Positions 11,200 through 22,211 of a DNA stretch of 64,000 nt are shown piece after piece. The translations under genes were made by a program, and so were the position numbers. The stretch is from Onthophagus taurus. Its lineage: Eukaryota > Arthropoda > Insecta > Coleoptera > Scarabaeidae. Numbering within the stretch: position 1 is the first letter of the stretch; each line of letters begins with the position of its first letter. The notes beneath the pieces were generated by a model. That model was not told the DNA's origin and searched no databases. It saw only the letters and a list, made by a program, of their open reading frames with translations. Location: assembly GCF_036711975.1 (NCBI RefSeq), contig NC_091972.1:10917001-10981000 (forward strand). The letters are read 5' to 3'.

Positions 11200-12400
11200 T
11201 TTATCCACAATCACCTTATAATTGAAGTTTTATCCACACTTATGAACCGTATAAAGTACCACTTTATCCACTAGTGGAATAAAGTTACTTTGTTCAATCC
11301 TACCTTCGAAATTATCAGTTTCTAGCTTGGATACGAGTTTTGAAAGTTGTTATTTGCATTCACACTGCTGACTTTCATAGAAACGAGTGAGTGAAAATTT
11401 TTTTCAACCATTGTTAGCTAAATGTAAAACCTTTAAAAACGGTAGACAGCACAGGTGGAACGTTAATTAAGTATTTCACTTCTATAAAGTATTCATTTTA
11501 ATCAATTTATTAATTTTATGCATAATAATGACAATTAACAATTTGACACAAATGGTTGTTTACATTTATCAATTAAGAGCATGACAATCAATGACAATGT
11601 GAAAAACTGCTGTCGTCGCCGACATGTCGACATGAAATTACTCAAGAATTATCGAATTTTAAGACGGGTTTTCTCTAAATAGTAGGATTGAACAAAACGC
11701 TATACAGCACACGTGGGAAACTTATATTTTTCACTAACTTGTATGTCTTTCAACACTCGTCTTCGGCTCGTGTAGAAATCTGACATACGCGTTAATGAAA
11801 AATCATACTTTCCTCACTTATACTGTAATATACCATTATTCCACTAGTGGAATAATGAAAAATACAATCTTAAATCAATCACATCGTATTTATTATTTAT
11901 AATAACATAAACATTTATATTAATATTAATATTTGTCATATTTTACTTCCTTTTCATTAATAACCAGCTTGTAATTGTCATCGCTTCTTTAGAAACAGTG
12001 AAGACTGAATTAAGACTTCCTCATTTATTGTTATTACCCCCCGTTTTTCTTTTCATTAAACTCGGAAAATACTTTTTCGTAATGTTCCCTAGACTTTGCA
12101 GGCAATAATTGGACAGTTGCTTCTTCAGCTTCCTGAAGAATTATCTTGGGAACATAATCACTTTCTTCCATTTTTCACCAACTTTACCTTTACAACTTCT
12201 ACAACTTTCACACTTTTACAAATATGTTACAAATGTAGTCGATAAGCAACAATTCAACACATCCCAATGTTTTTTTAGTTAATTGCAATGATTTTTGAGG
12301 TGACAGCCGCTGTCAGAGTGAAATGTTAAATCATTTTTTGATAACATCAGATGAAATTTTGGCGATTCTGATTCTAAATGAGTGTGATTGTGGATAAAAC
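11200..12400 (-). mobile_element. Possible inverted-repeat element carrying a recombinase-like exon
   Basis: TTTATCCACAATCAC at 11200 is matched in inverse orientation by GTGATTGTGGATAAA near 12385-12398, giving short inverted ends about 1.2 kb apart. Inside are GTGGATAAA-like motifs, paired CCACTAGTGG palindromes (near 11270 and 11845), an inverted pair CAATCCTAC/GTAGGATTG, and the small minus-strand frame at 12034-12171. Target duplications could not be recognised, so the exact limits are uncertain. Confidence 0.4.
12034..12171 (-). CDS. Short first-exon-like frame resembling the N-terminus of tyrosine-recombinase-type transposon proteins
   Basis: A 45-residue frame from ATG (12171) to TAA. 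It starts MEESDYVPKII, then has an acidic helix (LQEAEEATVQ), then LLPAKSREHYEKVFSEF. The motif LLP-x-K-S-R-x-x-Y-E-K-x-F resembles the beginning of the N-terminal helical domain of Crypton-like/phage-integrase-type proteins found in many insect genomes. The end of the frame overlaps a possible splice donor (GG|GTAATA), so this may be a first exon whose continuation is lost. No catalytic part is visible. The assignment rests on my recognition of the motif and is tentative. Confidence 0.35.
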   Translation of the reverse strand: MEESDYVPKIILQEAEEATVQLLPAKSREHYEKVFSEFNEKKNGG

Positions 12401-15400
12401 GTTGTATTGCATGCGTGTTTTAGATGCATTTTATTCACTTAAGAAAATTAAGATTCTTGCGTGAATAAAATGCTGTCTAAAACACTTACACAATAAATAA
12501 CTATTATATAACGAAAATCATTTATATATCAAGTGCATCAAGACATTCGTAATTTGAAAGGCGTAACAGTATCTAGACTTGCACGGAAACCTTGGCTTAT
12601 CCAAATTCAAAAAAAAAATCTAATTTAACCCACGTAACAAGTTGCAACAAAAGCGCGTAGCGGAGATTGTTATCGAAACATGCAAGTTCAGTGGCGTATG
12701 TACGTTTAAAAGCTACGGGTGGTCAGATTAGCATTACAGTAGCATTTTTTAACCCATACAGAGAACGATCGATCAATCCGAACCTGTTATGTCCGGTACG
12801 TGTACGACCATTACGGCCGAGTAAAGTTTGCACGAACGAGTGTTCGTCCAGTAAACAAGTAAGAGAAAGAGAGAAAATGAGATAGTAAGCAAATCGCATA
12901 CCTGCGCCGTCCTGATTATGATTGATTCCTATAGGACGTTTCCCTAGAATTGTTTGCGAGGAATTTGTTACCCTAATATACCAGCCCGTGCCCATACATA
13001 AGCTAAATACAACGTCCATACGTCTCTTTTGATGCATGTTTCGATTTTAATCTGGACCAGTTGAATAATAGCCATCCATTTGTTAAATGTTGGTCTTTTA
13101 ACATACATCTTGAATGAATTCTTTTTTAAACAATAATAAACAGAAATTTGTTATTCAAATAATGATAATATGAGGTTTGAATCATAAAATGATAATGCTG
13201 ATAAAATAATTATTATGAATGCAATAAAATTTATATTTAGACTGCTGACAATCGGCTAACTACTAATTTGTATTAATACTATTTATAGGATTACATCAAT
13301 TATCAAAATTAAAGCTTTATGGTCACTGTCAGTATGCTTGATTTTCAGGGACGTTGACATAAAATACCGAAAATTTCAATTAAATAAAAGCGTTCCGCAA
13401 TTTAACGGAACACCAACCGTTTCCGCAAAACCATATTTCGCGGAATTTATTTGTTGTATCCAACCGAGTCGCGCACGCAATCAAGTGCAATTATATTTGC
13501 ATACATTTACGGTCGAGCGATAACGTGTTTTAATAATTCATTCCTCGGACGCCACTGTTTAATTCGCAATTCGCTTATTGTTTGTGACGCTGACGATTTT
13601 ACGTTATAACGTTTCTGGTTTACAATGTTTCAGCTGACGACGTTTGATGGACGTTCAAAAAGTACCATTGAAATTTAAATGAGATCTTCCAGAATCTTTT
13701 GTTTGATTTCAAAACCTATTTCCGTTTTATAATCGCTTAGAAATTTATTAAGTTACCTTTCACAACCAATTCATCAAAGGACGCAATAACAACGTCAGAT
13801 TGTGCGTTCGTAGCGTCACAGCTGCTGATGAAGGGCTTCTGTTTACTGATATATATATACGATATTCACGCAACGTGGACCCTCCGTGTTGCCAAATTAA
13901 GGCAATTAACTCGCTTATGAGATGATTTAGAAGCGGAGTTGTAGACCCCAAGTCTTCAGCCTCGCAAGAAACCGATCCATTATTCTAAGAAAGTAATTAT
14001 AATCGTTGACATAAAAATGAATCACTTATTTAATACTGTAATTAAAAATAAATCGTGTTTGATTTTGAATTCTTAAAACAAATAAGAACGGTAAGATTTA
14101 AGACACAAACACGCATAAACAACAATGAAATACGACCCATAATTCAACCATTAAATTAAGCGGGGATGATTGTTAACGACGGGTCTAAAGACACAGTACA
14201 GAATCCGAAGTAATAAACCGGAAATATATGGCCAGGACGATATTTCCCTAACACTTGCACTTTAATTACGGTCCGCGCAATAAAAGCGAAAGGAGGCAAT
14301 TAAGCCATTTAATTTCCCATTGTCAGCGAGAACCCTTTAGGGCCTAATTTATCGAAGGCCATTTTCCCGTGACTGGCCGCCCCCTTTGCGAAACAATGTC
14401 GTCTTTAACGTTTAATAGTTTTTCGAATGTCTTTAGGGTATAATAAAACTCTAACAGCCATATAAAATCATTAAAAAACAGTTCGCATCACAAGATTTTA
14501 ATGTAAGACGACACATCTGCTAGTAAACCGCATACGAAAATCCTAATTCTATGTACTACACTTGAATGGTTTTGATGAATTGAAATAGAGCTTCTTATGT
14601 AATTGTTTAATTTACCGTTTTTTGGTTCTTTGGCCTTCGGATGCCGAAGGATCAGCGGTGACAGAAGGACGAAACGGGCTCCCTTTTCATTGTTAAGTAC
14701 TTAAGCGACACGCAGGGACACGGATATAGCAACTGAGGGAGATCACTGTGTGACATTCTCAAACCGGATTTGTGTGTTTGCATGTATTTGCAAACCTTGT
14801 GTGTTCCGGCTCACAATAAGAGGGTACGCGGCGACTGAATGATGTTTTGAAATTAGATTTCTCCAGACGAAAAGGGGAACACTGTCTTCGAGTATAGTAC
14901 ACCAACGAAACCAAGATTCCTTTTATATCTCGGAAAAATAAATTCCATCAAGTGAAGTATGTTTTATTAAAGACGTTAAATTGAACGTTTTCTGCTTTTC
15001 CCAAGAAAATCCCTTAAGAGTTTCCTTGAAATTTATTTAAAAACTTACCATCGTCCGAAGGTGAAAGACGTTTCGGGGAAAACGTAGGGTATTAATAGCG
15101 AGAAAGAGAAGTGAAGAAGCTTAAAAAGAGAGAGAGACTGCAAAGAACTTTTACTTTTTGCGTTTCATCCGTCGTCGTCCTACTTTGGGTATTTGCTTTA
15201 TGTTCGGGTACTCGGATTTAAATTATATTGCAAATTTCATGGGAACCGGTCGGCTGCGGATTACGCGATGTGACGGCGCCTCTTCTGACGCTGGCGGCGT
15301 TGGTTGCCTCGACTTTGGAAACGATGAATCCCTAAAGAAGCTTAACGACGATAAATCTAAAACCAACCCTTAATTAAAAGATTCTTTTCGATTTAAATTT

Positions 15401-16479
15401 AATATGCTTAACGCCCACCACCGGTGACGGCTCCATTTCTAAATTGAGTGCCTTCAAATTAATTCCTTCGGACCAATTAACGAAGATGGTTCCCGTTCTT
15501 TTCCACCAGACCACATTTTCTTTTTTTTTTTTCTTTTCAATTGGGCGTTTTCATCCGGACAAATTGGTTTTCCGATCGAATTAATTAAAAAACCTTACTG
15601 AATTTTAACGATTCATCGGTCAAATTAGATTAAATTTAACGTCGTCGCTTCAAAAAAATTTTCTTTCATTATAATTTCAATCACATTTAGCACTCCATTT
15701 TAGGATTTCAAATTATGTTGCTGTTTTAGCACTTATTTTATTAATTTTAAGTTTCTATAAAACAGAAAAATAAATAAAAACTCTAGAAGAAAAACAAAAG
15801 TTCCACATTTGATTCATTTATCAGGTTGAGTATTTATTATTAATAGGTGGTAAAATTATTGGGTGAAGTTCATTTTAATGGATAAAGATAAAGTTGGGAG
15901 TGTGATGGTGTATTTCACACTTATCCTAAATTCTTCTAACGATTCTTCTAATTTCTGTAAGTCCTTTCAGCCACTGACAATTGATTTGAACTTAATAATT
16001 TGTTAATGAAGATACACATTCTACGTTAATGGCAAAGAAAAAGGCGCGATGTGAAAGATCGAGCAGCACATCCGTGATTTCTGCATTTGGGAGGTTGGTC
16101 AGAAAATGATATACTTTTTTGGCATGTCGCGTGTGGGAAGAATTTAATTATAGAATCTACAAAATCACCAGGGCTATAATCTTCTCTACAATCTTCTGGT
16201 TTAGCTAAATGAAATTTTTACCCAAACCTATGTTCCATTCATAATATTCCGTCTAATTCATATTTCGATTGTATTCTTATATTAGAATTGTAATGAGTCG
16301 TAATGACATGTATAGTGGCTACGAACTGTAAGGAACGACTTAATATTCATAGTTTGATTAGCTTTGTTACTTGAGGTATGTCTATCATGATTTTAATAAG
16401 CATCTGTTTACTCGAACTAAGGTTTATGGTTTCTTCTTCTTCTAAAACAGATATGTTTTACATGAAAATGCTTTAACGT
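12401..16479. other. Non-coding sequence
   Basis: No supported gene. Frames at about 12667-13037 and 15158-15373 are open on one or both strands but show no recognisable domain, no splice partners and no polyadenylation signal. Polypyrimidine runs occur near 15515-15540 and a short GA run at 15127-15137. Confidence 0.5.
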
Positions 16480-17160
16480 TTTAAAAATCAATACAATGCA
16501 GAAAAATGCGTGACTGCACGCATTTTTCACGGCTTGCAGCGCCTGGAGAGCGGCTCGGCTGTCTGAGAAAAGTCGTACTGTGTTGTTCTTCACCTCTCTC
16601 TCAAGAAGGATTTTAGCACCCATGTTAATAGTAAATACTTCCGCCTGGAATACAGTACGGTACGTACCCAGGCTGTAAGCTTGCTTAATTCGAGGTGTCT
16701 GACAGTATACTCCTGCTCCGATCCCTTCCGGCGATTTTGATCCATTTGTGAACATGCAAATAGCCGCATGAACCAGAGAATTTTCATTTTCGATCCAGGA
16801 CTACCGTTCAGGCAGTACAATCTGGTATCGAGCATTAATCACTGATGGTGATTCCGCCAAATCTTACGGCATTGATAGCACAGTATCAATGCTTATAATG
16901 TCTACAGCAGCCCATTGGTAGGACATGTCGGATCAGTTTTGAGCATATTGCATAATCTGTAAATGGTTGTTCTAGCCACTTTCTCTATATGTAAATGCAG
17001 AGGAGATAGGCCAAGCAAAACCTTCATTGCAAGAGTTGGCGTTGTGCTTATCGCACCAGAGATCGCGTATCTTTATGGTACGTTGATTTTCATATTGTCT
17101 TGCAAAAATATCGTTTGTAGTCTGCAGCCTTAATCTGCAGTCTTCCGGTTGCTGCAGGAT
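16480..17160 (-). pseudogene. Decayed jockey-like non-LTR retrotransposon: end of reverse transcriptase plus RNase H
   Basis: Read on the minus strand, the first part (about 17100-16950) gives the C-terminal reverse-transcriptase region typical of jockey/R1-type elements, including AISGAISTTPTLAMKVLLGL followed by SPLHLHIEKVARTTIYRL. After a gap and frame changes, 16755-16500 encodes an RNase H start, FTNGSKSPEGIGAGVY, with the conserved first aspartate replaced by asparagine (TNGS where TDGS is usual), followed by the glutamate helix (FQAEVFTI) and SDSRAALQAL. Frameshifts and stops break it throughout, and the 3' end is replaced by unrelated sequence. It is an inactive relic. Confidence 0.85.
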
Positions 17161-20100
17161 GATGAAGTATTTCCCAAAACCTATGACTTGACGATTTGGG
17201 CAATAAATAATATCACTCTTCCCCATCAAATATAGCACATTGGTGCCTTAACCCAAATCTTCTTCCTTTTGACATATTCAAGACAAAACATAACAAAACT
17301 TTTCAAAACTTCTCTTCGCTCTTTTCTGTGGTATAAATCGTTTACTATTTAAACAAGACTGGCTTTATAGTCATCTAATTTATTTTGTCAATTTCTACAC
17401 CATTCCAAGATTTCAAAAGTGGCAAACGATGGAATGGTTTTACCTTTACATGTAATGGAAGATTGTCCACTGTAACTAAGTAATTTATTTCGTTTTAGTA
17501 AATTCCTTTCATATTCATTTTGAACACAAAAATAGCTGAATACATCTTTTTGTTATCTTTATTCATGTTTTCATTATCGGTAAAATGTAAGTGTCTTGGA
17601 ATATCATTTTGACAGTTATTGACGGAAGAGAAATGTAAGTAAAAAACAAAAAGGAAATGAATTAAAATTAAAAATTTATATAGCTTATAAATGTCTGTCA
17701 TCCTTCATTTCCTTCACAATTCCTCTTGGGATGAAGACATTTACACCTGAACGATTGACGATAATAGAAAAACCCCACCCATACGATTTGAGCTGCTTGC
17801 GGTCTACAATGGCGAGAAGAATTTACACGGAAGGTGTACCCGCTGGGTTCCAATGCTTTCAACGAACATCTGCACTGCTTTGTTACACCGAAGGGCATTG
17901 TCGACCGCGTTTTGTGGTGTTTGCGGTTGATTCAACAGTAATTAATAAATTGGGATGTGGAGGCCTTTATCCGAGTGTTCATGCTACCGTGTAAACTCCT
18001 GGTGTTAATATCGTAGTTACAAATTTCACACCATTTGCAATCAGAATTGCAACATGGAAATTATTGAAATTCATAAATTTGAAGAAATGGTGAAAAGGAA
18101 ACGGTTTGGGTACAATAGAAAAGGAATAAATAAAAAGGAAATAAGCTTTAGATATGTCTAAAAGTAGACTTAAAGGTTTTGAAAGCGAGGTTTACGCAAT
18201 TTAACACGGCTTCTGCGTTTGAATGCAGCCTTTATTCGTTGATGTATGGCCGAGGTCGGTGTCGCAAAATAAGATTGGACCAAAACCAAAACCCGTCCGT
18301 TCTGGTTCAGATTGCGACCCGCCGCCGCGGGCTTGTCTGCAGTAAACGCGGTGGGATTTGCGCCCCGGCAAAATGTAAATAGACACGCGAGTTAGACTGG
18401 CGAGTTTAAGGTCGTCCCGATGGAAAGAAAATATTTGTGAACGTTTACTGCCGATGGGATAGGAAGATGCAAGATAACCTTTGTTGTGCCTTCGTGATTT
18501 ATTAAAATCACAAAAGAATTTAACGAAAACTTTACTAACTAAAATAATTGATGTTATATAAGAAATAATTTTTCTTACACACATCTTTCGTTGAGCTACC
18601 GAAAAAACCATTAATGCTCGTTTAAAACGCGTCGCAGAGCTTTAAATGCGCCGTTGACATTTAAGCCACGTTTCTCGGAAGCCTTAATGCCTTCGGTGCT
18701 TTCATTCGTTAAACTCTTGCACGTCTGCTTCGGCGGGAACGTCTTTTTGTGCGTTCGCGTATTTTTAGACGTCGACGACCGATTACGTTCAAGTTGCCGC
18801 GAAGCTCCCAACACGGCGACGTCACGTGACAACCGCGGCGGAAATTATTAATGACGTTTACACGTGTCAGTCATGTCAAACAAACCGTGTTCCCAGCGAA
18901 ACCAGCAAGCGGTAGACAGTCTAGGGGCCCCTACAACACATGTGCGCCTAAATTATGCACATGTGCGTATTTTGACATTTCTGCTAATTAAATCTATTAG
19001 ATGGAAGCTCCTATAGAGTTAACTACGAGGTGATTATAAACGTTTGAATGAAAAAAAAAAACAATTTTTTTTAATTACGTGTCAATGGTACCCAAAAAAA
19101 AATTTTGCAAATTAATGAAGCGATCGTTAAAATTTTTTAGTACTCGGCGTAGTAAACACTCAGTAGGCTCTACGTAAAAAACTATTTTTAGTTTTCGTAT
19201 GTAGGTAGTATTCATACAATTTATAAAAGCCTGACCCGACATAACATTCATAGATGAAAAGGTATTAAAACCCCAAAATACATTTAATGGCAACTTTCAC
19301 AAAGCAAAGGAAGAAGTCGAACGATTTTAGGCAGTCTCAAAAAATAAAAAATATCGTTTGAGAAAAGGAGCGAGGTTGTGCCGCTGTTGACAAATACTTC
19401 AAAGGAATTTCCACGATCCGACGAGTCGGCGAGCCACAGAAGTCGCAGAGCTTTTGTTAGGCGGCCTTGCGGACAAAGAAAACGCCATCGCAAAAGGTGT
19501 CGGGCACTTTGTAATCGCCCCAGGCTTCGGTCTTCGTAGACCGCGAACACCGAAATGGGCTTTATGGAGTGGAAAGTCGCGAGAATAAATCTTTTAGGGA
19601 CCGAAGACGCGGTTGAGTGAGGCTTCTGTGGTGCGAGAAACTTTCCAATCTTTGGATTTATGTTAAAACGTTTAGACTTCTCTAGTTTTAGCCACTAAGT
19701 AATGACAGTATTTTGGTAACTTCCTGTATTAAGGGCTTAATTTTTTAGTGTTTTATGAAAATGTTTCAGATTAATTAAAAGAAATAAAAAAGGTATTTGC
19801 AGTTTATACATAATTTATGAAGTCAGAAATAAATTAATTAATTGAAGACATAAGTCGATAATCTCTTTATCGATTTATTATTAATTAAAATTGTCTGCAA
19901 AGCTTTTAAGCTTAAACTTTATTATTTATATTCAGATTTAAATGATTAAGTGATCAAAAGAAGTATACAGATAAAGTATTTTCTGTGATGAATTATAATT
20001 TTATGTAAAACCTTCCATCAGCCTTCAGTTAGAAATACGATCTGTGTTATGGGGAAAAGTTTTTTTTTATAACGCTAAATCTGCGAAATAGAGACTTTGT

Positions 20101-20285
20101 ACTACATGTCCTCGGTATACAGCTTCTTGTGTTGAGGTTTTTGGGTTGTTAAAGAATTTATCAAAATCATACATGAAAAGACAAAATTTGCTCGTTATTT
20201 TTCTATAACTATAGTATAATAAGGTTAACGTCAGATATTATGCAAATGTATGGCAAAGACAAGATTTGTTGCTTCTTTATTGGCT
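17161..20285. other. Non-coding sequence
   Basis: Frames such as 18201-18611 minus and 17731-17994 plus overlap other open frames and lack recognisable domains. The segment 20180-20225 (CTCGTTATTTTTCTATAACTA) recurs near 20440-20490 as a short diverged direct repeat. Confidence 0.5.
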
Positions 20286-20286
20286 T

Positions 20287-20351
20287 CTTTTTGATTCCTC
20301 TTTGACTGCATTCTAGTAAAATACAAGTTTTTTCTGTGTTCTGCCTTCGCA
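20287..20351 (+). repeat. Direct repeat, left copy (pairs with 22145-22211)
   Basis: CTTTTTGATTCCTCTTTGAC and the next ~45 bases, ending in CTGCCTTCGC, recur almost exactly at 22145-22211. The two copies bracket the retrotransposon fragment and its nested insertion. Confidence 0.8.
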
Positions 20352-20834
20352 TTGATTCCTCTTTTTAGGTTTTCAAAAAACTTATGATTAAATAGAAGGC
20401 AAAATGAAACCAGAAAGGCGGCAAAAGGAGTTGCATGGGTAAAGAAGTTGCTCATTATTGTTCTATAACTATACCAATATAATACGGTTGTGATTATTTC
20501 GCTTTTTCAATTTTGTGTCGCAGAGCTTAAAAATTGTTAGCTGCTGACTACAGAGCTTATCTAGATTCTATTCCGGCAGATGTGTTGGGGAAACCAAAGA
20601 AGATATGGTCGTTTGTTAATAGCAAAAAGGGTTCCTCATCCGGTATGTCAGCCTCAATTACTTCCTTTACCATAGTTGACTCGTGTCCTGCAATCTATTG
20701 TGCTTTCTCGGATTACTTCTCGTCTGTTTTTGTAAATTGCCCAATCGACAGCTCAGTGGTTGTAATTCATGTTCTGTTGCATCTTGACCGGTCTTCTAGC
20801 CCTGGTCCGGATGATATTCCAACTTTTTTCTTAA

Positions 20835-22113
20835 CCCTTTGTGTCCCAAGAAGTCAAAATTTTTAAACTTTGTGCGATCCCCCTATTTTCGCATAATCTA
20901 AGTGTCAAAAAAAATGCTAATTCAAAAATGTCTGGAAGCCGTGTTTATTGAAATTAAGAAATGAAACTAATTTTAAATTGAAGCTTAAAGCTTTCTGTTT
21001 AAATCGATGTATAATAATCGTTGAGTTGAATTAGAAAAATATTGAGGAAAAGAGTAGTGAGTTAAAACTAACATTTTCGTATAACCTAAAAGTGTCACAA
21101 ACGATGGTAATTTAAAAATTCCTGGAAGCCGTATTTATTGAAAATAAGGAATAAGACTTATTCTAAATTAAAGCTCAAAGCTTTCTCTTTAGAATGACAT
21201 ATAATAATCGTCGGGTTGGATTGGAAAAATATTGAGAAAAAGAAAGTTGAAATAAAACTTACATTTTCGTATATCCTAAGTGTCAAAAAAGATGCTAATT
21301 TAAAAATTCCTGGAAGCCGTATTTATTGAAATTAAGGAATGAGACTTATTCTAAATTAAAGCTCAAAGCTTTCTGTTTAGAATGACATAATAATCGTCGG
21401 GTTGGATTGGAAAAATATTGAGAAAAAAGAAGTTGAAATAAGACTTACATTTTCGTATAACCTAAAAGTGTTAAAAAAGATGCTAATTTAAAAGTTCCTG
21501 GAAGCCGTATTTATTGAAATTAAGGAATGAGACTTATTTTAAATTAAAGCTCAAAGTTTTCTCTTTAGAATGATATATAATAATCGTCGGGTTGGATTGG
21601 AAAAATATTAAGAAAAGAAAAGTTGAAATAAAACTTAAATTTTCGTATATCCTAAAAGTGTCAAAAAAGATGCTAATTTAAAAATTCCTGGAAGCCGTAT
21701 TTATTGAAATTAAGGAATGAGACTTATTCTAAATTAAAGCTCAAAGCTTTCTGTTTAGAATGACATATAATAATCATCGGGTTGGATTAGAAAAATATTG
21801 AGAAAAAAGAAGTTGAAATAAGACTTACATTTTCGTATAAACTAAAAGTGTTAAAAAAGATGCTAATTTAAAAGTTCCTGGAAGCCGTATTTATTGAAAT
21901 TAAGGAATGAGACTTATTTTAAATTAAAGCTCAAAGCTTTCTCTTTAAAATGATGTATAAGAATTGAAGGGTTAGACTGGAAAAATATTTTTAAAAAAAT
22001 GTTAAAATGAAACTTACATTTTCGTATAATCTAAAAGTGTCAAAAAAGATGCTAATTTAAAAATGTGTGTTTAAAACTACCGGTACTTTAAAGTACCGTC
22101 GGGACACAAAGGG
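20835..22113 (+). mobile_element. Non-autonomous piggyBac-type element with internal satellite
   Basis: A 1279-bp element with perfect 13-bp terminal inverted repeats, CCCTTTGTGTCCC (20835-20847) and GGGACACAAAGGG (22101-22113), flanked on both sides by TTAA (20831-20834 and 22114-22117). TTAA target duplication and ends starting CCC are hallmarks of the piggyBac superfamily. Next to the right end lies an 18-bp perfect palindrome, CGGTACTTTAAAGTACCG (22081-22098). The interior is almost entirely a tandem array of a ~189-bp unit. There is no transposase, so movement would have depended on an enzyme supplied elsewhere. The insertion split a retrotransposon frame, and that frame is restored across the empty site. 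Confidence 0.9.
20886..22063 (+). repeat. Tandem array of a ~189-bp unit, about 6.2 copies
   Basis: The landmark (C/T)CTGGAAGCCGT occurs at 20931, 21121, 21309, 21497, 21687 and 21877, giving spacings of 190, 188, 188, 190 and 190. Each unit begins near TTTCGTATAACCTAAAAGTG, passes through GATGCTAATTTAAAAATTCC and ends with an AAATATTGAGAAAA tract. A seventh, partial unit ends at about 22063. Units 3 and 5 share CTTTCTGTTTAGAATGACAT, and units 4 and 6 share CTCTTTA with ATGAT, suggesting amplification as a two-unit block. The first unit is the most diverged. Confidence 0.92.
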
Positions 22114-22144
22114 TTAAAAGACTTTGCTACTGAGTTGTCTACGC

Positions 22145-22211
22145 CTTTTTGATTCCTCTTTGACTGCATTCTAGTAAAATACAAGCTTTTTCGGTGTTTT
22201 GCTGCCTTCGC
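22145..22211 (+). repeat. Direct repeat, right copy (pairs with 20287-20351)
   Basis: Right-hand copy of the ~65-bp direct repeat that brackets the nested transposon region; see 20287-20351. Confidence 0.8.

Larger units (their letters stand above)
20515..22153 (+). pseudogene. Jockey-like retrotransposon fragment (reverse-transcriptase start), split by a TTAA-flanked insertion
   Basis: The frame at 20534-20830 gives AADYRAYLDSI, then GKPKKIWSFVNSKKG, and ends in SSPGPDDIPTFFL. This is the linker before, and first motif of, the reverse transcriptase in jockey-type elements (S-x-G-P-D-x-I-P-x-F-F-L). The frame is cut at TTAA (20831-20834) by a 1.28-kb insertion and resumes exactly at the second TTAA (22114-22117) with KDFATELSTPF, as expected for this domain. 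The fragment then stops at about 22153. It lacks the endonuclease, the catalytic reverse-transcriptase core and the 3' end, so it is a dead fragment. Confidence 0.88.

Noticed and set aside
12723..13037. 104-codon minus-strand frame
   Set aside because: Overlaps an open plus-strand frame and has no protein-like motif.
18201..18611. 136-codon minus-strand frame, one of the longest outside the genes
   Set aside because: Mixed composition without domain, shifts in base composition along its length and no supporting signals.
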